DNA from: Chryseobacterium jejuense
GTDB lineage: Bacteria; Bacteroidota; Bacteroidia; Flavobacteriales; Weeksellaceae
Assembly: GCF_017877355.1 (NCBI RefSeq)
Contig: NZ_JAGIPR010000019.1
Location: 1-39,051, forward strand
Length of the DNA stretch: 39,051 nt
Direction of reading: 5' to 3'
Within the stretch, counting starts at the first letter, position 1. Every line of letters starts with the position of its first letter. The notes under the pieces are model-generated. The model was not told where the DNA came from and ran no database searches. It saw only the letters and a program-made list of their open reading frames with translations. Shown piece by piece: positions 7,945-16,447 of the stretch. A program made the translations under genes and the position numbers.

Positions 7945-10440
7945 ATGGGAGTACTAGTAACCAACGAAACAGTAAAACAGCTATTTCATATTGCTCAGTC
8001 GATAGCGAGGGAAAATTATAATGGCACTTACGGAGGTCCGCATATTTTGCAGGCCCTAATGCATAAAGATATTGGTCTAAATGAATTTTTAAAAAGTATA
8101 GATAAAGATCCCGGCTATTTCTACGAATGGGCAGATGTGCGTATTGAAGAATATCCTAAGACCAGTCATCTTCCTGATGAAGTAGGCCAGGATGAAGCGG
8201 TAGATACTCTTATAGAAGAAGCCGATGATATCCGTTTAAAACTGGGACTGGATGAAATTACTCCGATCTGTATTCTTACAGCTATTGTAAAACCTCAGGT
8301 AGTATTTTCACTTCAGCAGCTGAAGTCATTACCACTGAGAGAACATGATATCTTCAACCTGTATAGAAAAGATACTCCGTTTACCGTTTCTGAAAATGGA
8401 GATTTTGCATCATTATTCTCTAACGGCTCAGACTTTACAGATTTGTCTCTTCCATCCATTAAAAGCTATTGTGTAGACAGAACAGCACAGGCCAGAAACG
8501 GAACCCTTGAAAACATTATCGGCAGAGATAAAGAACTGAGAATGTTGGTAGAAATCCTTTGCCGAAGAAGCAAACCGAATGTTATCATCATCGGAGAACC
8601 GGGAGTTGGAAAAACAGCCCTGGTAGAAGGGTTCGCTATTGAAATTACAAAAGGAAATGTTCCGGAAATGCTTAAAAACGGAACCCTTTTAGAACTGGAC
8701 ACCGGAGCATTATTAGCAGGAACCTCTTATAAAGGAGAAATAGAAGACCGTCTGAAAAAAGTAATCAATGAATGTAAGAAAATTGAAAAAGCAATTCTTT
8801 TCATTGATGAAATCCATACCCTTTTAGATCCGAAAGGAAGCATCGGAAACGTAGCCAACCTTCTGAAACCTGAACTGGCAAGAGGTGAAATTACGGTTAT
8901 CGGAGCAACTACTCAGGAAGAATACAGAAAAATTATTGAGCCGGAACAGGCTTTCAATCGTCGTTTTGAGGTATTAACTGTAAATGAGCCGGATGAAAAG
9001 ACTTGTGTAAAAATGATTGACGTTCTCCTTGAAGGCTATAAAAAACACCACGGTATTGAAGTGGAAAAAACAGCCCTTCCGGAATGTGTACGTTTAGCCA
9101 AAAGATATGCAAAAGGTAAAAAATTACCGGATGCAGCCATTGATTTGTTAGACAGAACCATGGCAGCCATCAAAATGCTGGACGAACTTTCTGAAAAAGA
9201 ACTAAGCAGCTGGAAAGAAAGCTATGATGCTATTTTGAAAGAAGAATTCCTTGATAATAAAGATAAAGCAGACGAACTGATCTGGACTTATAATTTATTA
9301 AGAGACAAAATAAGCCCTATTTTATGGGGATCATTGAGTGAACAGCCTGCTCTGGATAACTCAATGCCAGTAGATCAGATCCAAAAGATCATTGAAGATA
9401 CCTATGCAGAGCTTTTACAGCATGCTGCTAAAAAAAGAGAAAAAGTAGACCGGCTTGAACTGGCTGCTGTAATGGCTGCTAAAACCAATATTCCAATCGG
9501 GAAAATTCAGGCACAGGAAAAAGAAAAGCTTCTGAATATGGAGTCTCTTCTACTGAACAGGGTAGTAGGTCAGGATCACGCATTAAAAATCCTTTCCGAT
9601 GCTATTGTTGAAAACCGAAGCGGATTAAACAAACCGGGGCAGCCAATTGGATCTTTCTTCCTTTTAGGACCTACCGGAACCGGAAAAACAGAGCTTGCCA
9701 AATCAATGGCAGAACTATTGTTCAACGATGAGAAGGCCATGGTTCGTTTTGATATGTCGGAATTTAAAGAAGAACATTCAGCAGCGTTACTATATGGAGC
9801 GCCTCCGGGATATGTAGGATACGAAGAAGGAGGGATGCTGGTGAACAAGATTAGGCAGCAGCCATATACCGTTGTTTTATTTGATGAAATTGAAAAAGCC
9901 CACCATTCCGTGTTTGATGTATTTCTTCAAATTATGGACGAAGGAAAAGTACATGATAAACTTGGAAAAGAAGGAGACTTCAGTAATGCTTTGATCCTAT
10001 TCACATCTAACATCGGAAGTGAAGAGATTGTAAAACAGTTTGAAGAAGGAAAAGTTCCTGAATCCTCCTCACTGATGCAGATTATGTCAAACTCAGGAAG
10101 ATTCAGACCGGAATTCTTAGCCAGAATTACAGAGATTATTCCTTTTGCACCAATCACGGAATCTATTGCAGAAAGAATTTTCAACATTCAGTTAAAATCA
10201 CTTCATACTTCATTAACAAGATTAGGAATTGCTTTAAAGATTACTGATGAGGCAGTGAAAAATCTTGCTCTTGGTGGATTCAGCAGTAAATATGGAGCCA
10301 GACAGATCTCCGGAGTAATCCGTGCACAGCTGGCAAGACCTATTTCCAAAATGATCGTAAGAGAAGAAGTGAAATCCGGACAGACTATTCATGTAGACTG
10401 GAATAAGGAAGAAGAAAAATTAAGCTGGAAAGTAGATTAA
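7945..10440 (+). CDS. tssH: T6SS sheath-recycling AAA+ ATPase TssH (ClpV)
   Basis: An 831-residue Clp/Hsp100-type double AAA+ ATPase. Residues 1-150 are a Clp N domain with the two-repeat pattern seen in ClpV (TNETVKQLFHIAQSIARENY ... GGPHILQALM). AAA1 has Walker A GEPGVGKT at 217-224 and Walker B D288-E289 (FIDEIHTL). AAA2 has Walker A GPTGTGKT at 575-582 and Walker B D647-E648 (LFDEIEKAH). The family unfolds contracted TssB/TssC sheath so that the subunits can be reused. ClpB was considered; the setting beside VgrG, Hcp and effectors and the shorter middle region favour TssH. A strong hairpin terminator follows 14 bp after the stop. tssB/tssC and the baseplate genes are not in this window. 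Confidence 0.92.
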   Translation: MGVLVTNETVKQLFHIAQSIARENYNGTYGGPHILQALMHKDIGLNEFLKSIDKDPGYFYEWADVRIEEYPKTSHLPDEVGQDEAVDTLIEEADDIRLKLGLDEITPICILTAIVKPQVVFSLQQLKSLPLREHDIFNLYRKDTPFTVSENGDFASLFSNGSDFTDLSLPSIKSYCVDRTAQARNGTLENIIGRDKELRMLVEILCRRSKPNVIIIGEPGVGKTALVEGFAIEITKGNVPEMLKNGTLLELDTGALLAGTSYKGEIEDRLKKVINECKKIEKAILFIDEIHTLLDPKGSIGNVANLLKPELARGEITVIGATTQEEYRKIIEPEQAFNRRFEVLTVNEPDEKTCVKMIDVLLEGYKKHHGIEVEKTALPECVRLAKRYAKGKKLPDAAIDLLDRTMAAIKMLDELSEKELSSWKESYDAILKEEFLDNKDKADELIWTYNLLRDKISPILWGSLSEQPALDNSMPVDQIQKIIEDTYAELLQHAAKKREKVDRLELAAVMAAKTNIPIGKIQAQEKEKLLNMESLLLNRVVGQDHALKILSDAIVENRSGLNKPGQPIGSFFLLGPTGTGKTELAKSMAELLFNDEKAMVRFDMSEFKEEHSAALLYGAPPGYVGYEEGGMLVNKIRQQPYTVVLFDEIEKAHHSVFDVFLQIMDEGKVHDKLGKEGDFSNALILFTSNIGSEEIVKQFEEGKVPESSSLMQIMSNSGRFRPEFLARITEIIPFAPITESIAERIFNIQLKSLHTSLTRLGIALKITDEAVKNLALGGFSSKYGARQISGVIRAQLARPISKMIVREEVKSGQTIHVDWNKEEEKLSWKVD

Positions 10441-10454
10441 TTAGAAAGTAAATA

Positions 10455-10495
10455 GCAAAAAGGTGAATTTTATCAATTGGCCTTTTTGCTTTATA
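10455..10495 (+). terminator. Rho-independent terminator after tssH
   Basis: Nine-base perfect arms (GCAAAAAGG at 10455-10463 and CCTTTTTGC at 10481-10489) with a 17-base loop. It overlaps a possible upstream ATG at 10463 of the next gene, which argues that the real start of that gene is the later ATG at 10508. Confidence 0.75.
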
Positions 10496-10507
10496 AATAA
10501 CATTAAG

Positions 10508-11386
10508 ATGAAAACCATCGTCAGAAATATCTTTACAGGCGTAATGCTTTTGGGAACAGTTGTTTTAGTAAACGGGCAGTTTCTTGCTGCATCAGATACC
10601 TCAGAAAGCAGTGTGCGAAAATATCAGGGAATCATTAATTCCAACAAAGATCTTGTTGAATTTATTGAACAATTACTCCTTCAGAAAGGGCTTCCCAAAC
10701 ATTTAAGAAACTTAGCCCTTATTGAATCCCATTTTGATAAAAATATAACCTCCGGAGCCGGAGCAGTAGGAGTATGGCAGCTGATGACAGCTCATGCCAA
10801 TCAGTATGGTCTTGCAGAACATCAACGTACAGATGTGTATAAAAGCACAAAAACAGCAGTTATTTCCCTTGCTAATTTGTACAAAAAATATAATAACTGG
10901 GTAACAGTAGTGGCTGCTTATAACTGTGGTGAAGGAAATGTCGCCAAAGCTATGCAGGCGGCAGGCTCCAGTCAGTACCACGAATTCTCTAAATACCTTC
11001 CTGCAGAAACCATCAATCACGTGAAAAAATACCTGAATGCCTGCTATGCAACAGGAGAACTTCAGAGTGTATTAAGTAATTATAATTCTGCAAGGATCAA
11101 TAAGGTGTTCTTTGAAGATGGAAACAGAAAAGCAACCAGTGAAGCACTATCAGAAACAGAGATCAATGCTGGGTTTAGTCTGAATGTAATAGCGGATGAG
11201 CTGGATGTGGAGGTAGATAAAATTCTTGCCTGGAACCCGGGAATTACAGAAGAGTTGCAGAAAAAAGGTGAAAGTTCTTTTTATCTTCCTACCGACTTGA
11301 TGCCGGATTTTCTTCTCAGAAAGAATAAAATACTTACCAGATCAATCAAAGAAAGCGCAGGAGCTGGTGCAGGGGTACAACCTTAA
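10508..11386 (+). CDS. Exported lytic transglycosylase (SLT fold) with LysM-like tail
   Basis: A 292-residue protein from the ATG at 10508; this start gives a clean signal peptide (KTIVRNIFTGVMLLGTVVLV) and avoids the terminator hairpin that contains the upstream ATG at 10463. Residues 30-180 form an MltD/Slt-type transglycosylase domain: catalytic Glu at about residue 73 in LALIESHF, then GAVGVWQLM and the AAYNCGEGNV motif. Residues 210-270 look like a LysM-type wall-binding domain (NVIADELDVEVDKILAWNPG). The enzyme cleaves peptidoglycan glycan strands. Its position between tssH and tssD suggests that it makes room for the T6SS trans-envelope complex, as known for wall hydrolases tied to other T6SSs; general wall turnover is the alternative. 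Confidence 0.87.
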   Translation: MKTIVRNIFTGVMLLGTVVLVNGQFLAASDTSESSVRKYQGIINSNKDLVEFIEQLLLQKGLPKHLRNLALIESHFDKNITSGAGAVGVWQLMTAHANQYGLAEHQRTDVYKSTKTAVISLANLYKKYNNWVTVVAAYNCGEGNVAKAMQAAGSSQYHEFSKYLPAETINHVKKYLNACYATGELQSVLSNYNSARINKVFFEDGNRKATSEALSETEINAGFSLNVIADELDVEVDKILAWNPGITEELQKKGESSFYLPTDLMPDFLLRKNKILTRSIKESAGAGAGVQP

Positions 11387-11408
11387 ACCAACCAACAATA
11401 TGTATAGT

Positions 11409-11442
11409 AACCAAACCTATTTACGGTTTGGTTATTTTTTTT
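11409..11442 (+). terminator. Rho-independent terminator after the transglycosylase gene
   Basis: Arms AACCAAACC (11409-11417) and GGTTTGGTT (11425-11433) with a 7-base loop, followed by a T-rich run. It separates the upstream transcription unit from the tssD promoter. The stretch between here and the operator repeats at 11742 is AT-rich and I see no gene in it. Confidence 0.85.
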
Positions 11443-11741
11443 GATATGTTTAATCTGTTTAGTATTCCAAAAAAGATAAAAATCGGGGTTGCCTCATATA
11501 TTCGTTACAAAGAATAGAATTTTTTGAATAAAAGAGATAAATTTTTAGATTTTATAGGTAAGAATTTGAGTGTTTTATTTTCTCATTTTCTCATTTTAAG
11601 AAAAAGTTAATATATGTTAATTTTTCCTTAAAAAATATTAATATTTCTCATTGGTGTGTAAAATATTCCATCCTGTCAGTGTTTTGCGAGTTTTTAAAAT
11701 TCCTTTCTGTATAGCAATTAAGTGGAGTTATTAAATCCAAT

Positions 11742-11778
11742 GTCGTAGAATTACTACAAAAAGTCGTAGAACTACTAC
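11742..11778 (+). promoter_or_regulatory. Paired operator-like repeats upstream of tssD copy 1
   Basis: Two 16-base direct repeats, GTCGTAGAATTACTAC at 11742-11757 and GTCGTAGAACTACTAC at 11763-11778, set 21 bp apart, so on the same face of the helix. Each is also an imperfect inverted repeat (GTCGTA-4 bases-TACTAC). The same pair, at the same distance from the promoter, lies upstream of the second tssD. They look like the binding site of an activator acting some 60-90 bp upstream of transcription start. The regulator is not known; the 21-bp period would fit a dimer such as a LytTR- or response-regulator-type protein. Confidence 0.75.
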
Positions 11779-11827
11779 AATTTTTCAGATTTATAGTTAA
11801 AAGTTTTTTTTCCGAAAAAAGACCCTC

Positions 11828-11835
11828 TATATTTG
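11828..11835 (+). promoter_or_regulatory. Bacteroidetes -7 element (TATATTTG) for tssD copy 1
   Basis: An exact match to the flavobacterial TAnnTTTG element. It begins exactly 50 bp after the end of the second operator repeat and ends 53 bp before the ATG, both distances identical at the second tssD. The predicted leader is about 45-50 nt. Its last part (ATATTACTAACGATTAAAAT and a few more bases) is almost unchanged between the two copies, hinting at a conserved translation signal. Confidence 0.72.
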
Positions 11836-11887
11836 CTACACAATCACTGAATCACAAAATATTACTAACGATTAAAATTTACAAATC

Positions 11888-12301
11888 ATGGCAGAAAGAA
11901 ATTCGAGAGGAATCTTAAAATTCAACAACGGAGAAGGTCAGAAATTATTAAAAATGAACTACAGCGTATCAAGATCAACAGACGTATCAGGACGTGTAGC
12001 TTCAGACCCTTCTAACGCATTAATCAAAGTTACAGTAGAAGCTACTGAAAAATCAGACATCCTAGAAAGCTTATTGAACGGAAAATATAAGCCGACAGTA
12101 GGAGAAATTGTTTTCAACAAATCTCACGAAGAAGGAACTCTAATCACTTTAAAATGGGAGAACGGATACGTTATCCAACATGAAGTAGATTTTGATGCCA
12201 TCGACAGCAACAGTATGCTGATCAGCTTCGTAATCAGTGCTGAAACTATCGACTACGGTACTTCTCAATACGCTGGACTGTGGCCTTCGGCAGGTAAATA
12301 A
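11888..12301 (+). CDS. tssD: T6SS tube protein TssD (Hcp), copy 1
   Basis: A 137-residue protein that I recognise as the Bacteroidetes (T6SS subtype iii) version of Hcp, whose stacked hexamer rings form the tube expelled by the sheath. It starts MAERNSRGILKFNNGEGQKL and ends DYGTSQYAGLWPSAGK. It has no signal peptide. It is a single-gene unit with its own promoter and terminator, as suits a structural protein needed in large amounts. It differs from copy 2 at only two residues, both Ile/Val exchanges near residues 112-116, so recent duplication or gene conversion is likely. Confidence 0.92.
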   Translation: MAERNSRGILKFNNGEGQKLLKMNYSVSRSTDVSGRVASDPSNALIKVTVEATEKSDILESLLNGKYKPTVGEIVFNKSHEEGTLITLKWENGYVIQHEVDFDAIDSNSMLISFVISAETIDYGTSQYAGLWPSAGK

Positions 12302-12335
12302 GCCTATTCATCATCTTAGTAAAAATAAAATTGGT

Positions 12336-12376
12336 ACAGGACAGTGCGCTCGGAAGAGTATGCTGTCCTGTTTTTA
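12336..12376 (+). terminator. Rho-independent terminator after tssD copy 1
   Basis: Nine-base perfect arms, ACAGGACAG at 12336-12344 and CTGTCCTGT at 12363-12371, then a T run. It should insulate tssD from the VgrG operon that starts at 12509. Confidence 0.82.
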
Positions 12377-12508
12377 TATAAGGACATAATAGATTTTAAG
12401 AATTCATTTTTTTTCATAAGCATATTTTGTAGATCTAACCTTATATTTTTTGATTCTGTTGCTGGATAATCAGCAGTTTATTTAATTTTTAACTTAAACA
12501 CAAGCACT

Positions 12509-14695
12509 ATGTTTCAGGATGACAAAACAATTAAAGTAGATAGCCCAAAGACTGATCTGAAAAGCAGCAAAGAGCAGTTGAAAAATGCGACGGAAAATGT
12601 TGCTAAAAAAGCAGAAGAAAAGGTGAGTAAAGCGGGCGATAAAGTGATGAAAGCTGTAAAAGCAGGACAACAGGGCATGAGCACTGTGCAGGGAGCCAAT
12701 ATGTTTATGAACCAGACTTTTGTTCCGAACAATCCTTCTATCATTGAAAAGAAAGTGTGGGCGAAACAACCCACTTCAAAAATACATAATGCCGAAGCCA
12801 TTCCTCAAAGTATTATTGCCGGAATCAACCGTGTGGTAAAACTGGATGTGGTTATTGAAGGGCAGATCATCAACCATTTTAAACATTTTAAGCTGGTACA
12901 GAGTGCTGCCAAACATCATGAATTTAGCCTTACACTGGCTCATGATACACTGGGTAGCGTAGAAAACCATAATCTTCAGGAAGCACAGAATTTTCTTGGA
13001 AAAAGAATCACTGTTGTTTTTAAATATAAAGATATCATACAAGGGGCTGAACGTAACTTCGTGGGAGTAGTCACAGAAGTAGGTTTCAGCCAGGAAAAAG
13101 GAAGTCTTGGAAATATTGTTCTTAAAGGATATAGCCCTACAATACTTTTGGATGCAGCACCTCACATTCAGAGTTTTGGAGGAAGCCAGCCGATGAGTTT
13201 GAACAGTATTGCGTATCATGTTATCAGTGAAGGACTGGGACATAATAAATTCGATTTCAGAGTAGATGCACAGCATGGAAATGTTTCCTACAGCTCACAA
13301 TACGAAGAAACACACTATAATTATCTGGCAAGAATGGCAGAAGCTTATGGTGAACAGTTTTATTATGACGGTGAAGTATTGCATTTTGGAAAACTCCCAC
13401 CTCAGGAAAAACCAGTAAAACTTACGTACGGAAGCAGTGTAAGCGATATTGCGATCAAAATGAAAGCTCAGCACGTAAGCCCTAGTTTTTATGGCTACAA
13501 CAGTAGTAAAAATGAAAAAATGACGGGTGGAAGCTCAAAGATCAGCCATACCTCGGATATTGCAAGACGTGCTTACGAAATATCAGAAAAAACCTTTACC
13601 ACTCCATCTTTAAGAGTCGCTCCAATAAAAGCCACCTCTTTTATGGATATTGATGCTTCTCAAAAGGGAACTGCGGGAAGTAAAGCTTCAGAAGTTTTTA
13701 TCACTTCCGGAACTACCACCGTACCTTTCTTATATCCGGGATGTACTGCAGATATTGAAATGCGTAAATCCGATAGCAATGAAACTTCTTATTTTACCAA
13801 ACTAATGATTATCGAGGTGACCCATGAGGTAGATGCCAGAGGATATTATGACGGTAAATTTGAAGCTATTGCTGCAGATACGGGTTATATCCCACGTCCG
13901 GAATTTGAAACGCCAAGAGCAGAAGCCCAGTTTGCCAAAGTAGTATCCAATACAGATCCTCAAAATCAGGGAAGAGTTCAGGTGCAATTTGACTGGCAAA
14001 GTGGTCCGGATATTACAGAGTTTATCCGTGTCATGTCTCCTGATGCCGGAAGCAGTGATAAAGTAAGCAAAAACCGAGGATTCATGTCTATTCCTGAAGT
14101 AGGAGATCAGGTAATCATCAACTTTGTACACCAGCATCCAGACCGCCCGTTTGTAATGGGAGGAATGTTCCATGGAGGGATTGGCGCAGGTGGTGGTGCC
14201 GGGAATAATGTGATGAGCTTTAGCGGAAGAAGCGGCGCAGAATTGAAATACGACAATGGCGCAGGATCTATGAATCTTAAAGATCAGGGCGGCGCTAATA
14301 TGTTCTTTGATGGAGCAGGGAATGCTGAGACTAATGCTAATAATAACAAAACGGTCACTGTAGGAAATGACAATACAAAACATGTTAAAAATAATAATAC
14401 AACAAATGTAGGCTGTAAACATACTACAGATGTGGGAGAAGGACAAAGTGTATTGACAATGGGAAAAGATGGTGTTATCGATTTAAATGGAGCCCAAAAA
14501 GTAACATTGAAAGTCGGAAATAGTTATATAGAAATAACAAGTGATAGTATAAAATTACAAAGTACTAATGTTACAGTAAGTGGCTCCTCATCAGTAACTA
14601 TTGATAATTCAAGTGATACAGGCTGTTCACTTACTAATATATCATTAAATCCAAGTAATATTTCTATTACGGCAACAAAAGTAGAAATTAATTAA
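12509..14695 (+). CDS. tssI: VgrG spike protein (TssI), complete
   Basis: A 728-residue VgrG. Residues 1-85 are an N-terminal extension rich in Lys, Glu and Ala (predicted coiled helix, KNATENVAKKAEEKVSKA). Residues 100-450 are the gp27-like hub. The gp5-like OB fold covers about 464-560 (GRVQVQFDW, IPEVGDQV, HPDRPFVMGGMFHGG). Then comes the needle of short polar repeats (NNNKTVTVGNDNTKHVKNNN). The last 75 residues (from about 14470) have a different, Ser/Thr/Ile-rich character (VTLKVGNSYIEITSDSIKLQ) and AT-richer DNA, unlike the tail of the first VgrG. The gene abuts the LysM protein gene (TAAATG). The island behind it probably encodes this spike's cargo and immunity set. Confidence 0.94.
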   Translation: MFQDDKTIKVDSPKTDLKSSKEQLKNATENVAKKAEEKVSKAGDKVMKAVKAGQQGMSTVQGANMFMNQTFVPNNPSIIEKKVWAKQPTSKIHNAEAIPQSIIAGINRVVKLDVVIEGQIINHFKHFKLVQSAAKHHEFSLTLAHDTLGSVENHNLQEAQNFLGKRITVVFKYKDIIQGAERNFVGVVTEVGFSQEKGSLGNIVLKGYSPTILLDAAPHIQSFGGSQPMSLNSIAYHVISEGLGHNKFDFRVDAQHGNVSYSSQYEETHYNYLARMAEAYGEQFYYDGEVLHFGKLPPQEKPVKLTYGSSVSDIAIKMKAQHVSPSFYGYNSSKNEKMTGGSSKISHTSDIARRAYEISEKTFTTPSLRVAPIKATSFMDIDASQKGTAGSKASEVFITSGTTTVPFLYPGCTADIEMRKSDSNETSYFTKLMIIEVTHEVDARGYYDGKFEAIAADTGYIPRPEFETPRAEAQFAKVVSNTDPQNQGRVQVQFDWQSGPDITEFIRVMSPDAGSSDKVSKNRGFMSIPEVGDQVIINFVHQHPDRPFVMGGMFHGGIGAGGGAGNNVMSFSGRSGAELKYDNGAGSMNLKDQGGANMFFDGAGNAETNANNNKTVTVGNDNTKHVKNNNTTNVGCKHTTDVGEGQSVLTMGKDGVIDLNGAQKVTLKVGNSYIEITSDSIKLQSTNVTVSGSSSVTIDNSSDTGCSLTNISLNPSNISITATKVEIN

Positions 14696-15757
14696 ATGAA
14701 ATTTACACAATATAAAATACATAAAGGAGATACATTAGAATCAATTGCAGGAAAATATGAAATTTCAGTAGAGAATTTAAAGTCCTTTCACAATTCTCAC
14801 TGTGGTTTTGCAAGTATGATAATTTCAGATAAACTGCCTATTCAGTTAGAATATTTAGTCATCAATCCAATTGCCTATAAAGAAGCTATTAATAAAATGG
14901 ATAATCCTGAAGAATTGAATTTTAATCAAAGTGTCAGATACCGTTGTGAACAATTAAATATTAGCAGAGTAAATAATGAGACAATTACTCTCTCAGCTAG
15001 TACTTATTCAGAGTTTTTAGTCCAGAAAATGGATCATACAGATGTGTTTAATGTTACTTTAACAGACTTTAATTTCACTGTAGATCCTGTTATATATGAA
15101 AAAGGGTTTTTATTTGCTCAAAAGCTAGAGAAATTAAGGTTTCCAATAACTTTTAATATCTCGGAAACAGGTTTCATGAATAAAATATTTAATCATGATG
15201 AAATAGAGAAAAAGTGGATTAAATTTCGTGATTTTGGTTTAACTAATGATGAGGTTTATAAACAACTTTCTTCACAGGCTCCAAAACAGGCAGAGGATAT
15301 TATTGTAACTGGGAATAAGGAGTTTATGGAAAAGAAAAGTTTATCTAAAACAATGGATAAAAACTTATTTTTTCATATTTTCTTTAGAGCATATCAGGGA
15401 GGTAATTTAAAAGATTATGAGTTAAGTCAATTCTCACAATTATTTCCAAATATAGATTTAAAAACAGATGTTGTGAAGTCTATAGTTACTGAGGATGAGC
15501 GTTTTGCTACTTATCGTCTTGTTGGAACATTAAATAGAAAAGGATTATCTGAAGAGGGGCTCAAGGAAATGTATGATAAAATATATAAACCAGCTATTAA
15601 TTACAGTTATACAGAATTTGATTTTGTATATCGTATAACTTATACAATAGATAAGAGTTTTAATTTTGTAACAGATGCTAAAGCATCAATAGCTGAAAAA
15701 GTTAAAAATAATTTTGAGGTGATTACAGAATATAAAATTAAAAAAGTAGAACTCTAA
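14696..15757 (+). CDS. LysM-domain protein abutting VgrG, candidate cargo adaptor
   Basis: A 353-residue protein whose ATG directly follows the VgrG stop. Residues 5-50 are a LysM domain (YKIHKGDTLESIAGKYEISV). The remaining 300 residues are not recognised; they are mixed alpha/beta with many aromatic residues (for example YTEFDFVYRITYTID) and end in KNNFEVITEYKIKKVEL. There is no signal peptide, so the LysM is unlikely to bind wall outside the cell unless the protein is secreted. Being locked to VgrG suggests a loading adaptor or a spike-borne wall-targeting effector. A broken copy of its last 22 residues lies at 21953-22019, showing that this gene was once duplicated within the island. Confidence 0.75.
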   Translation: MKFTQYKIHKGDTLESIAGKYEISVENLKSFHNSHCGFASMIISDKLPIQLEYLVINPIAYKEAINKMDNPEELNFNQSVRYRCEQLNISRVNNETITLSASTYSEFLVQKMDHTDVFNVTLTDFNFTVDPVIYEKGFLFAQKLEKLRFPITFNISETGFMNKIFNHDEIEKKWIKFRDFGLTNDEVYKQLSSQAPKQAEDIIVTGNKEFMEKKSLSKTMDKNLFFHIFFRAYQGGNLKDYELSQFSQLFPNIDLKTDVVKSIVTEDERFATYRLVGTLNRKGLSEEGLKEMYDKIYKPAINYSYTEFDFVYRITYTIDKSFNFVTDAKASIAEKVKNNFEVITEYKIKKVEL

Positions 15758-15871
15758 TATATTTAAGATCTTTTTTGAAAACTATGAATAAAAAAGAGAA
15801 TAGTAACTATATTGAAATGTAGAAAAGAATTTTTAACACCACATAAACATTAATTTATTTGATATAAAAGT

Positions 15872-16396
15872 ATGAGTAAAAATGAAGTAACATTATCAAC
15901 CTTTAATAGTAAATATACTTTTTGGGCAACATTAATTACAATATTTATTTTGTTTCCTATAGCAATATTATTAATTAAAACTTTGCATATTAAATATACT
16001 GTGAATCAGACACAGCTAATCATTGCAGTACTAAGTATAGTTTTTGGTTTTTTAATTATTGTGATGAAAAGTACCATGCAAAAAATTTCTTTTATAAAAT
16101 CTGAGAATAGTTTCTATTTGAAAGATGATAAAGGAAATGAAGTTCATTTACCAGATAATACAACTTATAATATTTATAATTATAATTCAAGAAAGGCTTT
16201 TATGTTAAGAGTTACTACACAGTCAGGTACAAAATATTTTTTGTCGCCAGATATGAATATGAAGTCTAATATTGAAGGTTTTTTTGGAAAGTTTTTAAAA
16301 AAAACTTCAAGTAAAGATTTTTATGTAAAGGCTTTTCCAATTGTAATTTGCTTTGCTTATGTTATTATAAGTATAGTTTTAGTATTGTATGTATAG
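15872..16396 (+). CDS. Membrane protein with 2TM - soluble domain - 1TM layout
   Basis: A 174-residue protein. Two hydrophobic helices lie at about 17-36 and 47-65, then a soluble beta-rich segment of 75 residues (FYLKDDKGNEVHLPDN ... FMLRVTTQSGTKYFLS), then a last helix at about 152-173. The soluble part resembles a bacterial PH-like domain, as does the larger protein at 22168-22854 with the same layout; that similarity is judged by eye. Its position between the LysM gene and the PAAR-like gene suggests an immunity or accessory role. No family is recognised with certainty. Confidence 0.6.
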   Translation: MSKNEVTLSTFNSKYTFWATLITIFILFPIAILLIKTLHIKYTVNQTQLIIAVLSIVFGFLIIVMKSTMQKISFIKSENSFYLKDDKGNEVHLPDNTTYNIYNYNSRKAFMLRVTTQSGTKYFLSPDMNMKSNIEGFFGKFLKKTSSKDFYVKAFPIVICFAYVIISIVLVLYV

Positions 16397-16447
16397 ATAG
16401 AAGCCGTTGGTAAGCTTATTTATTAGTTTAATTTTAATTTCTATGTT

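Noticed and set aside
7836..8021. 61-codon open frame overlapping the start of tssH
   Set aside because: It overlaps the conserved N domain of tssH in another frame and has a low-complexity Asn/Ser/Lys sequence.
7945..10440. ClpB disaggregase instead of TssH
   Set aside because: The middle region is short for ClpB's coiled-coil and the neighbours are VgrG, effectors and Hcp.
10463..10507. Upstream ATG extending the lytic transglycosylase by 15 residues
   Set aside because: It lies within the right-hand side of the tssH terminator stem and would bury the signal peptide; ATG 10508 gives a normal exported protein.
11761..11778. CRISPR-like repeats before tssD
   Set aside because: Only two copies, a 5-bp gap between them and conserved placement relative to the promoter; this is an operator, not an array.
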